From assembly GCF_004803915.1 (NCBI RefSeq), contig NZ_CP039396.1, positions 2,604,001 through 2,668,000 on the forward strand: DNA of 64,000 bases, in the 5' to 3' direction. The position numbers were made by a program, and so were the translations under genes. The stretch is from Duncaniella dubosii (GTDB taxonomy: Bacteria > Bacteroidota > Bacteroidia > Bacteroidales > Muribaculaceae). Every line of letters begins with the position of its first letter. Within the stretch, counting starts at the first letter, position 1. Positions 52,353-60,645 of the stretch are shown piece by piece. The notes under the pieces were generated by a model. It was not told the origin of the DNA. It was given only the letters and a program-made list of their open reading frames with translations, and searched no databases.

Positions 52353-53783
52353 ATGTCAGCTCACGGTTCATCTTACGGCAAGCCGGACTTGAATCCCGTC
52401 GATTTCGAGTCAGGCGGGTTTGCCCATCATATTTTCTATTCGGCGCGTCAGGCGCTCCGTCATCACGCCACCGGCGGCAATGTGTTGATTCTGGCCACTG
52501 TGCTTGCGCTTATAGTGGCTAATATTCATGGTATCAACGGTCTTTATTCGTCTTTCTGGAATCAGGAGATGCGTCTGCAAGTTGGTGATTTCAACATTTT
52601 TTCTCACGGAGGACATCCGATGACTGTCCTACAGTTTATCAACGACGCGCTTATGGCGCTGTTTTTCTTTACGATAGGTCTTGAAATCAAGCGAGAGGTG
52701 CTTGTTGGCGAACTTTCGTCGTTCCGGCAGGCTCTTTTGCCTATAATGGGGGCGATCGGAGGTATGGTTTTTCCTGTAGGATCCTTTCTTATTCTTTCGG
52801 CAGGCACGGACTATATTGACGGTGCGGCAATTCCAATGGCAACCGACATCGCGTTCTCGCTTGGAGTGCTGGCCATACTTGGCTCGCGTGTCCCGCTTTC
52901 ACTCAAGATATTCCTGACCACACTCGCAGTGGTCGATGATATCGGCGGTATTATTGTTATTGCCGCTTTTTACTCGACACATATAGACCTCGCATTCATC
53001 GGATATGCTGCAGTCGGACTTGCCGTCCTCATAGTAGGAGGGGGATTGCTTAAGATTCAGAGCAAGATTTTCTATGTGCTTGTCGGAGGTGTAGTATGGT
53101 TTTTCGTCCTCAATTCAGGTATTCATCCGACAATTTCTGGTGTCCTCGTGGCATTCTGCGTGCCTTCTGTCCCTGTCTATGCTCCGGGCAAATATGTCAA
53201 GATAATACGACGCTCCATCCGCAATTTCGATGAGGCCGACGATGAGGACTTTGGAAACGGAAAATTGTTAAACCATGAAGAGATGGACTGGCTTAAGGAA
53301 ATAGAAAGTGCTTCAGACAAGGTCATTTCTCCTCTTCAGGATCTTGAAGATTCGCTGCATCCTGTAGTCAACTATCTTATCATACCGTTGTTTGCGTTTG
53401 CCAATGCCGGCATCTATCTGCTCGACATGAATCCTATGACGCTCGTGTCCGGGATAAGTCTCGCTATCATCATCGGCCTTGTGGTCGGTAAATTTGTAGG
53501 CATTCTGCTTTTTTCATGGTTGACGGTCAGATTTAGGCTTGCACCTATGCCTGAAGGTTCAGACTGGAAGATGATTGCGGGAGTCGCTATGCTCGGAGGC
53601 ATAGGTTTTACAGTTTCGCTGTTCATTGCCAATCTGTCCTTTGGAGAAGGAGATGCGTCTGGGCTTGCATTGCTCAATGATGCAAAGCTCGGAATTGTTG
53701 TCGGCTCACTTCTGGCAGGTGGAATAGGGTATTTTATACTCGCTCGGTTTCTTCCGGCAGCCAATGGTAGGAATGACGTTTAA
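52353..53783 (+). CDS. nhaA: Na+/H+ antiporter NhaA
   Basis: The 476-residue protein is a twelve-helix antiporter that expels Na+ in exchange for protons across the inner membrane. The two transport Asp residues lie in LAVVDDIGGIIVIA, and ATDIAFSLG and IGLEIKREVLVGELSS are family signatures. It is about 90 residues longer than E. coli NhaA because of a charged insert (about residues 290-345, YVKIIRRSIRNFDEADDED). The gene starts at ATG 52353 after a hairpin and ends at a large palindromic terminator shared with the convergent HxlR gene. Confidence 0.92.
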   Translation: MSAHGSSYGKPDLNPVDFESGGFAHHIFYSARQALRHHATGGNVLILATVLALIVANIHGINGLYSSFWNQEMRLQVGDFNIFSHGGHPMTVLQFINDALMALFFFTIGLEIKREVLVGELSSFRQALLPIMGAIGGMVFPVGSFLILSAGTDYIDGAAIPMATDIAFSLGVLAILGSRVPLSLKIFLTTLAVVDDIGGIIVIAAFYSTHIDLAFIGYAAVGLAVLIVGGGLLKIQSKIFYVLVGGVVWFFVLNSGIHPTISGVLVAFCVPSVPVYAPGKYVKIIRRSIRNFDEADDEDFGNGKLLNHEEMDWLKEIESASDKVISPLQDLEDSLHPVVNYLIIPLFAFANAGIYLLDMNPMTLVSGISLAIIIGLVVGKFVGILLFSWLTVRFRLAPMPEGSDWKMIAGVAMLGGIGFTVSLFIANLSFGEGDASGLALLNDAKLGIVVGSLLAGGIGYFILARFLPAANGRNDV

Positions 53784-53813
53784 AATTAAGAATATTCCTT
53801 TGCAAAATATCTT

Positions 53814-53869
53814 GCCGATAAATCAACGACCCGTCAAAAATATTTTTGACGGGTCGTTGATTTATCGGC
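53814..53869. terminator. 56-bp perfect palindrome, bidirectional terminator
   Basis: Bases 53814-53869 are a perfect palindrome without loop, each arm 28 bases (GCCGATAAATCAACGACCCG onward). The centre is CAAAAATATTTTTG, so each strand ends a hairpin in T. It lies between convergent nhaA and the HxlR gene and includes the HxlR stop codon (53862-53864). Confidence 0.85.
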
Positions 53870-54227
53870 TATTCTGACCGCTGTATTTATCTTTGAAAAG
53901 CTGATGGTGTTCTTGTCCCCATTTAAGCATCATGTCGATTATTGGCAGTAAGGATTCTCCAAGCTCTGTTATTTTGTATTCGGAGCGAGGCGGGAGTTCA
54001 GGATAAATGGTTTTAGAGATGAGGCCGTCTCCGACCATTTCCTTAAGTTGTATGTCAAGGACTCGGGGCGCAGCTTCCGGGAGACGTTTGTGTATTTCGT
54101 TTGGACGCATGGGCTCTCCTGAACGCAATTCATCAAGAATACATGATTTCCACTTTGATTCAATCAGGCTTATTGTGAGCCTGAGTGGACAATCAAGGTC
54201 GACGGGTATCTTCTTCTCGTATGCCAT
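53862..54227 (-). CDS. HxlR-family transcriptional regulator
   Basis: The 121-residue winged-helix protein has the family's N-terminal Cys (DCPLRLTISLIESKWKSCILDEL) and wing region (MVGDGLISKTIYPELPPRSEYKITELGESLLPI, residues about 65-97). HxlR proteins respond to aldehydes or oxidants through their Cys and control a neighbouring gene. Here the divergent neighbour is the NTF2-like gene at 54381, and the shared intergenic region holds a 16-bp inverted repeat. A minus-strand -7 box TATCTTTG lies at 54247-54254. Confidence 0.85.
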   Translation of the reverse strand: MAYEKKIPVDLDCPLRLTISLIESKWKSCILDELRSGEPMRPNEIHKRLPEAAPRVLDIQLKEMVGDGLISKTIYPELPPRSEYKITELGESLLPIIDMMLKWGQEHHQLFKDKYSGQNSR

Positions 54228-54277
54228 ATCATTCTAATTTTGGATGCAAAGATAAACAATATGGCTGATAATCAGAA

Positions 54278-54316
54278 TACCGAAAAATTTTTCCATATAC
54301 GAAAAATTTTTCGGTA
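54278..54316. promoter_or_regulatory. 16-bp inverted repeat operator between HxlR and the NTF2-like gene
   Basis: TACCGAAAAATTTTTC (54278-54293) and GAAAAATTTTTCGGTA (54301-54316) are exact inverted copies with a 7-base spacer. The repeat lies between the HxlR -7 box (54247-54254) and the -33 TTG (54318-54320) of the divergent gene, so the regulator could repress both. Confidence 0.8.
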
Positions 54317-54317
54317 C

Positions 54318-54348
54318 TTGATTTCATCGACATACAGTTATAATTTTG
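54318..54348 (+). promoter_or_regulatory. Promoter of the NTF2-like gene
   Basis: TTG (54318-54320) and TAATTTTG (54341-54348) are spaced by 20 bases, matching the Bacteroidota consensus; the start codon follows 32 bases later. Confidence 0.7.
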
Positions 54349-54380
54349 CAGTTGAAAAATAACTTATAATTCACTACGAT

Positions 54381-54764
54381 ATGAGAGATAAAATAAAAGA
54401 GTATGCCGCAGTCGAAGCTGCTGCGCTGAAATTCGTCAGAAGTGTGGCCGAAGGAAACAGTTTTCATGCAAAGGAACTATTCACAGAAGATGCCGTATTG
54501 TTCGGAATGCTCGACGGAGTGATGGAACGCGGGTCAATTGAGCGTTTTTATCATAATGTCGATACGGTTGGTGCAGGCGAAGGCTTCAAAGCCCGCGTAG
54601 ATGTGCTTGCTGTGGAAGAGACTGTAGCAGTAGTGCGTGTGCTCGAAGAAGGGTGGGGCGGACGCATTGATTTTACTGATTTCCTCCTTCTTCTGAAACT
54701 TGACGGTGAATGGAAATGTGTTGCAAAAGCCTATAATCAGAATTCCGACACCATAAAATTATAA
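54381..54764 (+). CDS. NTF2-like (lumazine-binding/SnoaL-type) protein
   Basis: This 127-residue cytoplasmic protein has an NTF2-like cone pattern: a first long helix (AAALKFVRSVAEGNSFHAKELF), the strand-turn SIERFYHNVDTVG and strands ending in FTDFLLLLKLDGEWKCVAKAY. Proteins of this fold bind small hydrophobic ligands or are small enzymes; the substrate is unknown. The divergent HxlR regulator suggests a role in coping with reactive aldehydes or a similar stress. A terminator follows (54822-54852). Confidence 0.7.
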   Translation: MRDKIKEYAAVEAAALKFVRSVAEGNSFHAKELFTEDAVLFGMLDGVMERGSIERFYHNVDTVGAGEGFKARVDVLAVEETVAVVRVLEEGWGGRIDFTDFLLLLKLDGEWKCVAKAYNQNSDTIKL

Positions 54765-54821
54765 ATGATGTGTTGGGGTCAGTCACGTGAATAAATACGT
54801 AGGAAGATGATTCTCATTTCT

Positions 54822-54852
54822 AAAGAGCGCTCCGCTCCGGGGCGCTCTTTTC
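54822..54852 (+). terminator. Rho-independent terminator
   Basis: AAAGAGCGC (54822-54830) pairs with GCGCTCTTT (54842-54850), followed by T. Confidence 0.8.
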
Positions 54853-54969
54853 AGTGTATTTGATAAGATTTTTTAATAGCGGTGACTTGAAAAGTGAACT
54901 GCATTTTTAACAGGTCTGATTCGGTCTGTGTTATGTTATTTCGTGGAAAATGTCTAATTTTGCAACTGT

Positions 54970-55437
54970 ATGCAGAACATGACACGCAGACAATGGCTAT
55001 TTCGTGTCGGCGGTGCGGTAGTCGTGCCGTCGTTGCTTTCATCTTGCCGTCCCGGCATTTCGAGTAATGTCGATGAGGTTGGTGAGCGCCTTTCTCAAGC
55101 CTATGTCCCGCTTAAACCGAACGATTGTGTGGCTTGCGACAATTGCATGCCATGCCCTTATGGTATAGATATACCTTCAAATCTCATTTTCTCAGACCGG
55201 GCTATTCAGGATGGTTACATGCCGGGCGCTCTTGACGGTGAGGATTTCGCTGTTAAGGGCAAGCGATTCCTTGAGTTATATGAAGATCGCATTCTGAATA
55301 AGGCTCAGACGCAACGCTGCATAGGATGTGGGGAATGTCTGGGCACATGTCCTGTCGGGATAGATATTCCTGATCAGATGTCTAAAATAACCGCGCTTAC
55401 CGATGTTTTGCGCGATTTACGTTGTCAGCAATTGTGA
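54970..55437 (+). CDS. Ferredoxin protein, aldo/keto reductase-associated type but without the reductase domain
   Basis: The 155-residue protein has a twin-arginine-like export signal (TRRQWLFRVGGAVVVPSLLSSC) and two Cys clusters. They are CVACDNCMPCPYGIDIP (cluster one) and CIGCGECLGTCPVGIDIP (cluster two), of the type found at the C-terminus of iron-sulfur aldo/keto reductases in Bacteroidota. The reductase barrel that would precede is absent, so this is an electron carrier only. The next gene, a membrane polyferredoxin, starts 6 bases later, suggesting a shared redox complex. Confidence 0.7.
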   Translation: MQNMTRRQWLFRVGGAVVVPSLLSSCRPGISSNVDEVGERLSQAYVPLKPNDCVACDNCMPCPYGIDIPSNLIFSDRAIQDGYMPGALDGEDFAVKGKRFLELYEDRILNKAQTQRCIGCGECLGTCPVGIDIPDQMSKITALTDVLRDLRCQQL

Positions 55438-55442
55438 TTGGT

Positions 55443-56972
55443 ATGGCTTCTGTTTTAAGAGTATCACGAATTGTGGTTTCAGTCGTGATTTTTGCGCTGA
55501 TTACAGCATTGTTTGTCGATTTCGGCATGGAGCTGCCTGCTTTTGCTGCTTGGCTTGCAAAAGTGCAGTTCTTGCCGGCAGCCATGTCATTCGCAATCAC
55601 CACCTTTGTTGTCTGGCTGATTGTCACGCTGATTTTTGGCCGGATTTATTGCTCGTCGTTTTGTCCGCTTGGTTTTTTTCAGGATATATGTGCGAGGTTG
55701 CCGAGGCTCGGACGGCGTAAATCGGGATGGTTTTATCATTATAGTGCTCCGATGACACGACTGCGGCGTATAGCACTTTTTATAGTTGTGCTTTCAATCA
55801 TACTTGGTATTTCGGCTGTGTCCTCCCTGCTTGATCCCTACAGTATCTATGGGCGTTTTTCGCTCTATGTTCTGAAGCCTGCATGGGCATTTGTCCTAAA
55901 CCTGTGGATTACTGTCGATTCCGCTCCCCAGATAAGGATTGCCTTAGCTTCGGTTGCGGGATTTGTGGTGGCAGTGTCGTCAATGGCTATAATCGGCGCG
56001 ATTGCATTTAAAAACGGGCGTACATTCTGTAACACCGTTTGTCCTGTAGGTACGACTCTCAGCTTTATATCGCACTACTCGATATTCCGTATTGACATCA
56101 ATACTGACAAATGTATACAGTGTCGCAAGTGCGAGCATCTGTGTAAGGCTTCGTGCATTGATCTTACGAGTCATGTCGTTGACATGTCGCGTTGCGTGGT
56201 CTGTTTCGACTGCCTTTCGGATTGTCCGAACGATGCAATATCCTATACTTATAACCGTCATCAGCTCTCGATTCCATTGATGCAGCGAGTCAAGGACTCA
56301 GTGGCCGGCTCTGCGGCCGGAATTACAGACAGCCATGTAGGAGTTTCGGATACGAAGCGCCATCCGATTGATCGCCGTCGTTTCCTGTCGCTTGGACTGC
56401 TTGCTGCTGCGACCCCCGCTGTGGTTAAGGCTTCGGGTGTGGCAGCAAAAATTGACGGTATACAGATTTCCCGTCAGCATCGGAATCTTCTTCCTGTCAC
56501 GCCTCCGGGGCTAAGGTCTCGCCGGGAGTTTCTTGACAGGTGTACTTCATGCGGACTGTGCATTTCCCGTTGCCCGCAGAAAGTGCTGAAAGTGGCCGTG
56601 TCGGAATATGGCCTTCTCAGAGCGCTTCATCCTGTGATGGACTACGACGAATCATGGTGTGAATATAACTGTACTCTTTGCTCGAATTTGTGTCCGACAG
56701 GAGCGTTGCATCCGCTTACCGTAGCAGAGAAGCACCGTTCGCGTACAGGACTTGCATACGCTGACAGTTCGTTGTGCATATCTCATACAAAGGGCGTTAA
56801 ATGCGGAGCTTGTTCGCGCCGTTGCCCATCGGGTGCGATTGTGATGATAAGCTGTGATTCAGGTCAAGGCCCTTATCCTGTGGTTGATGCTAACAAGTGT
56901 ATCGGATGCGGAGCGTGTCAGTATGTATGCCCCTCGCAGCCAAAGGCTATAAAGGTCGGAGGGCTTGCTTGA
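55443..56972 (+). CDS. Membrane polyferredoxin, NapH/NapG-like fusion
   Basis: The 509-residue protein starts with a NapH-like membrane domain: hydrophobic helices, YCSSFCPLGFFQ and FCNTVCPVGTTLSF as Cys motifs, and two 4Fe-4S clusters (CIQCRKCEHLC and CVVCFDCLSDCP). A second part begins with a twin-arginine-like DRRRFLSLGLLAA motif at about residue 310 and has NapG-like clusters (CTSCGLCISRC, CTLCSNLC, CGACSRRC, CIGCGACQYVC). The fusion should pass electrons from quinol to a periplasmic reductase. The ATG at 55443 was preferred to 55422, which overlaps the upstream gene. Confidence 0.78.
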   Translation: MASVLRVSRIVVSVVIFALITALFVDFGMELPAFAAWLAKVQFLPAAMSFAITTFVVWLIVTLIFGRIYCSSFCPLGFFQDICARLPRLGRRKSGWFYHYSAPMTRLRRIALFIVVLSIILGISAVSSLLDPYSIYGRFSLYVLKPAWAFVLNLWITVDSAPQIRIALASVAGFVVAVSSMAIIGAIAFKNGRTFCNTVCPVGTTLSFISHYSIFRIDINTDKCIQCRKCEHLCKASCIDLTSHVVDMSRCVVCFDCLSDCPNDAISYTYNRHQLSIPLMQRVKDSVAGSAAGITDSHVGVSDTKRHPIDRRRFLSLGLLAAATPAVVKASGVAAKIDGIQISRQHRNLLPVTPPGLRSRREFLDRCTSCGLCISRCPQKVLKVAVSEYGLLRALHPVMDYDESWCEYNCTLCSNLCPTGALHPLTVAEKHRSRTGLAYADSSLCISHTKGVKCGACSRRCPSGAIVMISCDSGQGPYPVVDANKCIGCGACQYVCPSQPKAIKVGGLA

Positions 56973-57033
56973 ATGGAATGCTTTTTGAATAAATATCCTT
57001 ACATTAAAAATACTATCAAATCATCTTTCGGAT

Positions 57034-57828
57034 ATGAAACAATATCTTGAACTGCTCGACAAGATCATGAAAGAGGGCGTTGACCGTGGCGACCGTACCG
57101 GCACGGGTACGCGCAGTATATTCGGCCACCAGATGCGTTTTGACCTTAGCGAAGGGTTCCCCTTGCTGACCACTAAGAAACTGCATCTGAAATCAATCAT
57201 CTATGAGCTTCTTTGGTTTCTGAAAGGTGACACGAATGTCAGATATCTTCAGGACAACGGTGTCAGAATATGGAACGAATGGGCCGGTCCTGACGGCGAA
57301 CTCGGACCTGTCTATGGTTCGCAATGGCGTTCGTGGCCTGATTACAACGGTGGACATATCGACCAGATTTCAGAAGTGATCAGGACTATCAAGGAAAATC
57401 CGGAATCGCGTCGAATCATTGTAAGTGCATGGAATGTCGCAGCTCTTCCCGACATGGCGCTCCCTCCGTGTCATCTGTTGTTCCAGTTCTATGTGGCCGA
57501 TGGACGTCTGTCATTGATGCTTTATCAGCGTAGCGCCGACTGTTTCCTCGGAGTGCCCTTCAACATTGCCTCCTACGCTCTGCTTCTGATGATGGTTGCG
57601 CAGGTGACCGGCTTAAAGCCCGGAGAGTTTATACATACGCTCGGAGATACTCATATCTACCACAATCATTTCGAACAGGTGGCTACGCAGCTTGCCCGTA
57701 CTCCCGGAAAACTTCCCGTCATGTACATAAATCCTGAGATAAAAGACATTTTTGATTTCAAATACGAGGATTTCGAGCTTCGTGACTATGAAGCCCAGCC
57801 ACATATAAAAGCAACCGTTGCAGTATGA
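57034..57828 (+). CDS. thyA: Thymidylate synthase
   Basis: The 264-residue enzyme makes dTMP from dUMP with methylene-tetrahydrofolate. Conserved features are [18 protein letters not shown], the nucleophile Cys in [32 protein letters not shown] and HIYHNHFEQ near the end. Length equals that of E. coli ThyA. The stop overlaps the dihydrofolate reductase start by 4 bases (ATGA), so the two enzymes of the folate cycle are made together. Confidence 0.97.
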   Translation: MKQYLELLDKIMKEGVDRGDRTGTGTRSIFGHQMRFDLSEGFPLLTTKKLHLKSIIYELLWFLKGDTNVRYLQDNGVRIWNEWAGPDGELGPVYGSQWRSWPDYNGGHIDQISEVIRTIKENPESRRIIVSAWNVAALPDMALPPCHLLFQFYVADGRLSLMLYQRSADCFLGVPFNIASYALLLMMVAQVTGLKPGEFIHTLGDTHIYHNHFEQVATQLARTPGKLPVMYINPEIKDIFDFKYEDFELRDYEAQPHIKATVAV

Positions 57829-58376
57829 CCGACGCAAATTCATTATCAGACCGAGTCACTCGCCCCGAGCATGTTTCATCGCTGAAGCCGACAATCATTG
57901 TGGCATGTACGAGAAATTTTGCCATAGGACGAGGCGGAGATCTGTTGTTTCATATCAGTGACGATTTGAAACGTTTCAAGGCATTGACAATGGGGCATCC
58001 CATAATCATGGGGCGAAAGACATTCGAGTCATTCCCTAAGGGCGCGCTCCCCGGAAGACGCAATATTGTCGTGACACGCAATCCGGCCTACACTGCCTCC
58101 GGCGTGGAGACAGCGGCCTCGCTTGAAGATGCTATCGCTTTGTGTGACCCCTCGGAGGAATGCTTTATAATCGGAGGCGGAGAAATCTACCGTCAGGCTA
58201 TTCCGCTGGCCGGTAAAATCGAGCTTACATTAATAGATGCCACTCCGGCAGATGCCGATACTTATTTCCCGGAACTTTCCGCGCAGGACTGGACGCTTCC
58301 GTCGTCGCCTGTTTTTAACGAAACAGATCCACGGAGTGGAATCCGTTATACATTCCTCACATTGCAGCGCCGTTGA
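57825..58376 (+). CDS. folA: Dihydrofolate reductase
   Basis: The 183-residue enzyme regenerates tetrahydrofolate after thymidylate synthesis. Visible motifs are [44 protein letters not shown], the NADPH site [10 protein letters not shown] and [11 protein letters not shown]. About 22 residues precede the usual start; no alternative ATG exists, so they are kept. The overlap with thyA decides the start. The catalytic Asp region reads [10 protein letters not shown] rather than the common HLP-DLKRFK. Confidence 0.93.
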   Translation: MTDANSLSDRVTRPEHVSSLKPTIIVACTRNFAIGRGGDLLFHISDDLKRFKALTMGHPIIMGRKTFESFPKGALPGRRNIVVTRNPAYTASGVETAASLEDAIALCDPSEECFIIGGGEIYRQAIPLAGKIELTLIDATPADADTYFPELSAQDWTLPSSPVFNETDPRSGIRYTFLTLQRR

Positions 58377-58400
58377 TGAGAACAGTGCTAAAAGAATATC

Positions 58401-58444
58401 AAACCGGCCATAGATGCGTAGTCAAGCAGTCTATGGTCGGTTTT
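58401..58444 (+). terminator. Terminator after folA
   Basis: AAACCGGCCATAGA (58401-58414) pairs with TCTATGGTCGGTTTT (58430-58444), one mismatch; the T tract of the second arm makes it bidirectional towards the convergent lipoprotein gene. Confidence 0.75.
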
Positions 58445-58467
58445 GACTTCTATGTATTAACGGTGGA

Positions 58468-59082
58468 TTATTTTTTATATTGAGGCAGTAGCGGTACAGG
58501 GAATTTTGAGAACAGGGTCTGCACAGCTTCTGCTATTCCTTGGAGATTTCTGAACTGTGAATCACCGTTGTCAAGGATAGTGCCCACTGACGCTGAGAAC
58601 AATGGAGTCTTTGTGTCGATATTGACCATATCCATTGTCAGTACGCCTTCACGATAGATTCCGGTGATGACCTGTGCATTGGAATAGTATCCGGGCCAGT
58701 AATATCCTCTCGGATACATGAACCACGGTGCGTATCCTCCATAGAAAGGCCCCCATGCGTATGGATAAGCTCCCGGCAGAATAGCCGGCTCTGTCGCTAT
58801 TTCGTGTCGGACGGTCAGTCCGATGTTGATGAGCAAAGGTGATGAAGGATCTTCCGTATATCCACGCTCTGCCATCTGCTCGCGTATGGCTGCGGCAATA
58901 TTATAATATGTCACCATTGTCATCCCCGGCGGAATCTTGCCTTCGTTCGGAGTCACGATTCTGAATGTCTGGTAGTCCCTCAGATTAGCATCGTTGTAAG
59001 TGGTGCTTGTCACAAGATTAAACGGGCTACATCCTGTAAGGACTGCTGCGACAAGCAGTAATAATCCTAATAACTTTTTCAT
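58468..59082 (-). CDS. DUF4136 lipoprotein
   Basis: The 204-residue protein has a lipoprotein signal with lipobox LTGC (residue about 18). The body matches the DUF4136 pattern: DYQTFRIV, then IAAAIREQMAERGY, a tyrosine/glycine/tryptophan-rich loop (residues about 105-135) and MVNIDTKTPLFSA. These are envelope lipoproteins of unknown function. The convergent folA terminator lies between. ATG 59082 (MKKLLG) is preferred to 59088. Confidence 0.8.
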   Translation of the reverse strand: MKKLLGLLLLVAAVLTGCSPFNLVTSTTYNDANLRDYQTFRIVTPNEGKIPPGMTMVTYYNIAAAIREQMAERGYTEDPSSPLLINIGLTVRHEIATEPAILPGAYPYAWGPFYGGYAPWFMYPRGYYWPGYYSNAQVITGIYREGVLTMDMVNIDTKTPLFSASVGTILDNGDSQFRNLQGIAEAVQTLFSKFPVPLLPQYKK

Positions 59083-59319
59083 AAACAATGCGTTATTTTA
59101 AATAATTGATACTAATAGAACATTTTAGGTGTTGAAATGGTTGAATATTTTGGTTTTTAAACATTTTAAATTTGTTTAATTCGTCACGATGATATATTTT
59201 TGAACCATAAAACTAATGATTTGTTAATTTGTTTATACGAGTCTTAACAAAGCGAAAAAATAAGACTTGTCTGATTCCTACATGCAGATACTAACATTCT
59301 CATACCCTAAACCTAATTT

Positions 59320-59562
59320 ATGATGGACGAAATTACCGACCTTTTCGACAGGCTTCTCCAGCATTGCGGGAGTGCCGATATTGCTGAGGCGGAATTTAAA
59401 AAACTTATTCATGAAGACCCTGACCTGAGGGCGGCTTATCGCGAATGGTGTGATGAAGTCGGCAGTTCGGAGAAAAAGGGATTTCTTGATTATTGCGAGG
59501 AATACTTTGAATCTCAGGATCAGATCTGGGATAATCTAAAAGATGACTACGAAGATGAATGA
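59320..59562 (+). CDS. Small acidic hypothetical protein
   Basis: The 80-residue protein (MMDEITDLFDRLLQHC) is acidic and helical with no signal peptide. It overlaps the agmatine deiminase start by 8 bases and is probably co-transcribed with the two pathway genes. No family recognised. The 237-base gap before it (59083-59319) contains AT-rich sequence and no gene. Confidence 0.6.
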   Translation: MMDEITDLFDRLLQHCGSADIAEAEFKKLIHEDPDLRAAYREWCDEVGSSEKKGFLDYCEEYFESQDQIWDNLKDDYEDE

Positions 59563-60643
59563 CAACACTCCGGTTTCCTCTCTCCGACGTTTTCCGGCCG
59601 AATGGGAACGCCATGACTGTGTGCTTCTCGCATGGCCGCACGAGGATACTGACTGGAACTATATCCTTGACGATGCACGCCGATGTATCGGTGAGATAGT
59701 CCGTGTCATATCGCAGGAGGAATGTGTGATTCTTGTCGGTCCGGCCGACCTCTGTCTGCCCTCTATCCGGGAGCAAGGTTTTGACTCCAGACGTGTCAGA
59801 TTTGTCGATATGGAAACCAACGATACGTGGGCGCGCGATTTTGGAGCGCTGACTGTCGAGGTTGACGGCTCTCTGTGTCTGCTTGATTTTAAATTCAACG
59901 GCTGGGGATTGAAATTTGCAGCCGACCGCGACAATCTGATAACTTCTAAACTTGACGGGCTTGGAATGTTTGCCTGTGATGTCGAGAATCGTCTTAATTT
60001 TGTGCTCGAAGGCGGCTCTGTCGAGTCGGACGGCGACGGGACTTTGCTGACCACTGCCGAATGCCTTTTGTCTCCCAACCGAAACGGCGAATGGGGACGA
60101 GAGGAAATTTCCGACTATCTTTCACGCGCATTCGGTTTTACCCATCAGCTCTTCCTGCATCACGGGGCGTTGCTTGGCGACGATACCGACAGTCATATTG
60201 ACACCCTTGCTCGTCTTGCACCATCCGACACCATTCTTTATTGCGGTGCGGGTGAGCCTGACAATCCAAATCATGATGAGCTGGTGAAAATGCAGGAGGA
60301 ACTGACAACTTTGCGTACTCCTGGCGGGATGCCATATAATCTCATAGAGCTTCCTTTGCCTGACACGATCGAGATGGACGGCGAGATACTCCCTGCTACA
60401 TATGCTAATTTTCTTATAACGCCGACACGCATTCTTTTGCCTGTTTATGGACAGGCTCAGAAAGACTTCCTTGCGTCGCAGGTAGTGAAAGTGGCTTTTC
60501 CCGACCATGAGGTTGTTCCGATTGACTGCGTTCCACTTATCAGGCAGCATGGCTCGCTCCATTGTGTGACGATGCAGTTTCCTGCGGGTACGGTGGCCGG
60601 AATTGAAAATAATGAATGGACAGACACAACTACTCTTGATTGA
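59555..60643 (+). CDS. aguA: Agmatine deiminase
   Basis: The 362-residue enzyme (PAD_porph family) converts agmatine to N-carbamoylputrescine. Conserved features seen: WARDFGAL, LEGGSVESDGDGTLLTT, the HIDT site and the catalytic Cys in QHGSLHCVTMQFP near the end. The ATG at 59555 gives an ATGAATGA overlap with the preceding gene; ATG 59543 is an alternative. The next gene encodes the second pathway step. Confidence 0.92.
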   Translation: MNDNTPVSSLRRFPAEWERHDCVLLAWPHEDTDWNYILDDARRCIGEIVRVISQEECVILVGPADLCLPSIREQGFDSRRVRFVDMETNDTWARDFGALTVEVDGSLCLLDFKFNGWGLKFAADRDNLITSKLDGLGMFACDVENRLNFVLEGGSVESDGDGTLLTTAECLLSPNRNGEWGREEISDYLSRAFGFTHQLFLHHGALLGDDTDSHIDTLARLAPSDTILYCGAGEPDNPNHDELVKMQEELTTLRTPGGMPYNLIELPLPDTIEMDGEILPATYANFLITPTRILLPVYGQAQKDFLASQVVKVAFPDHEVVPIDCVPLIRQHGSLHCVTMQFPAGTVAGIENNEWTDTTTLD

Positions 60644-60645
60644 AA

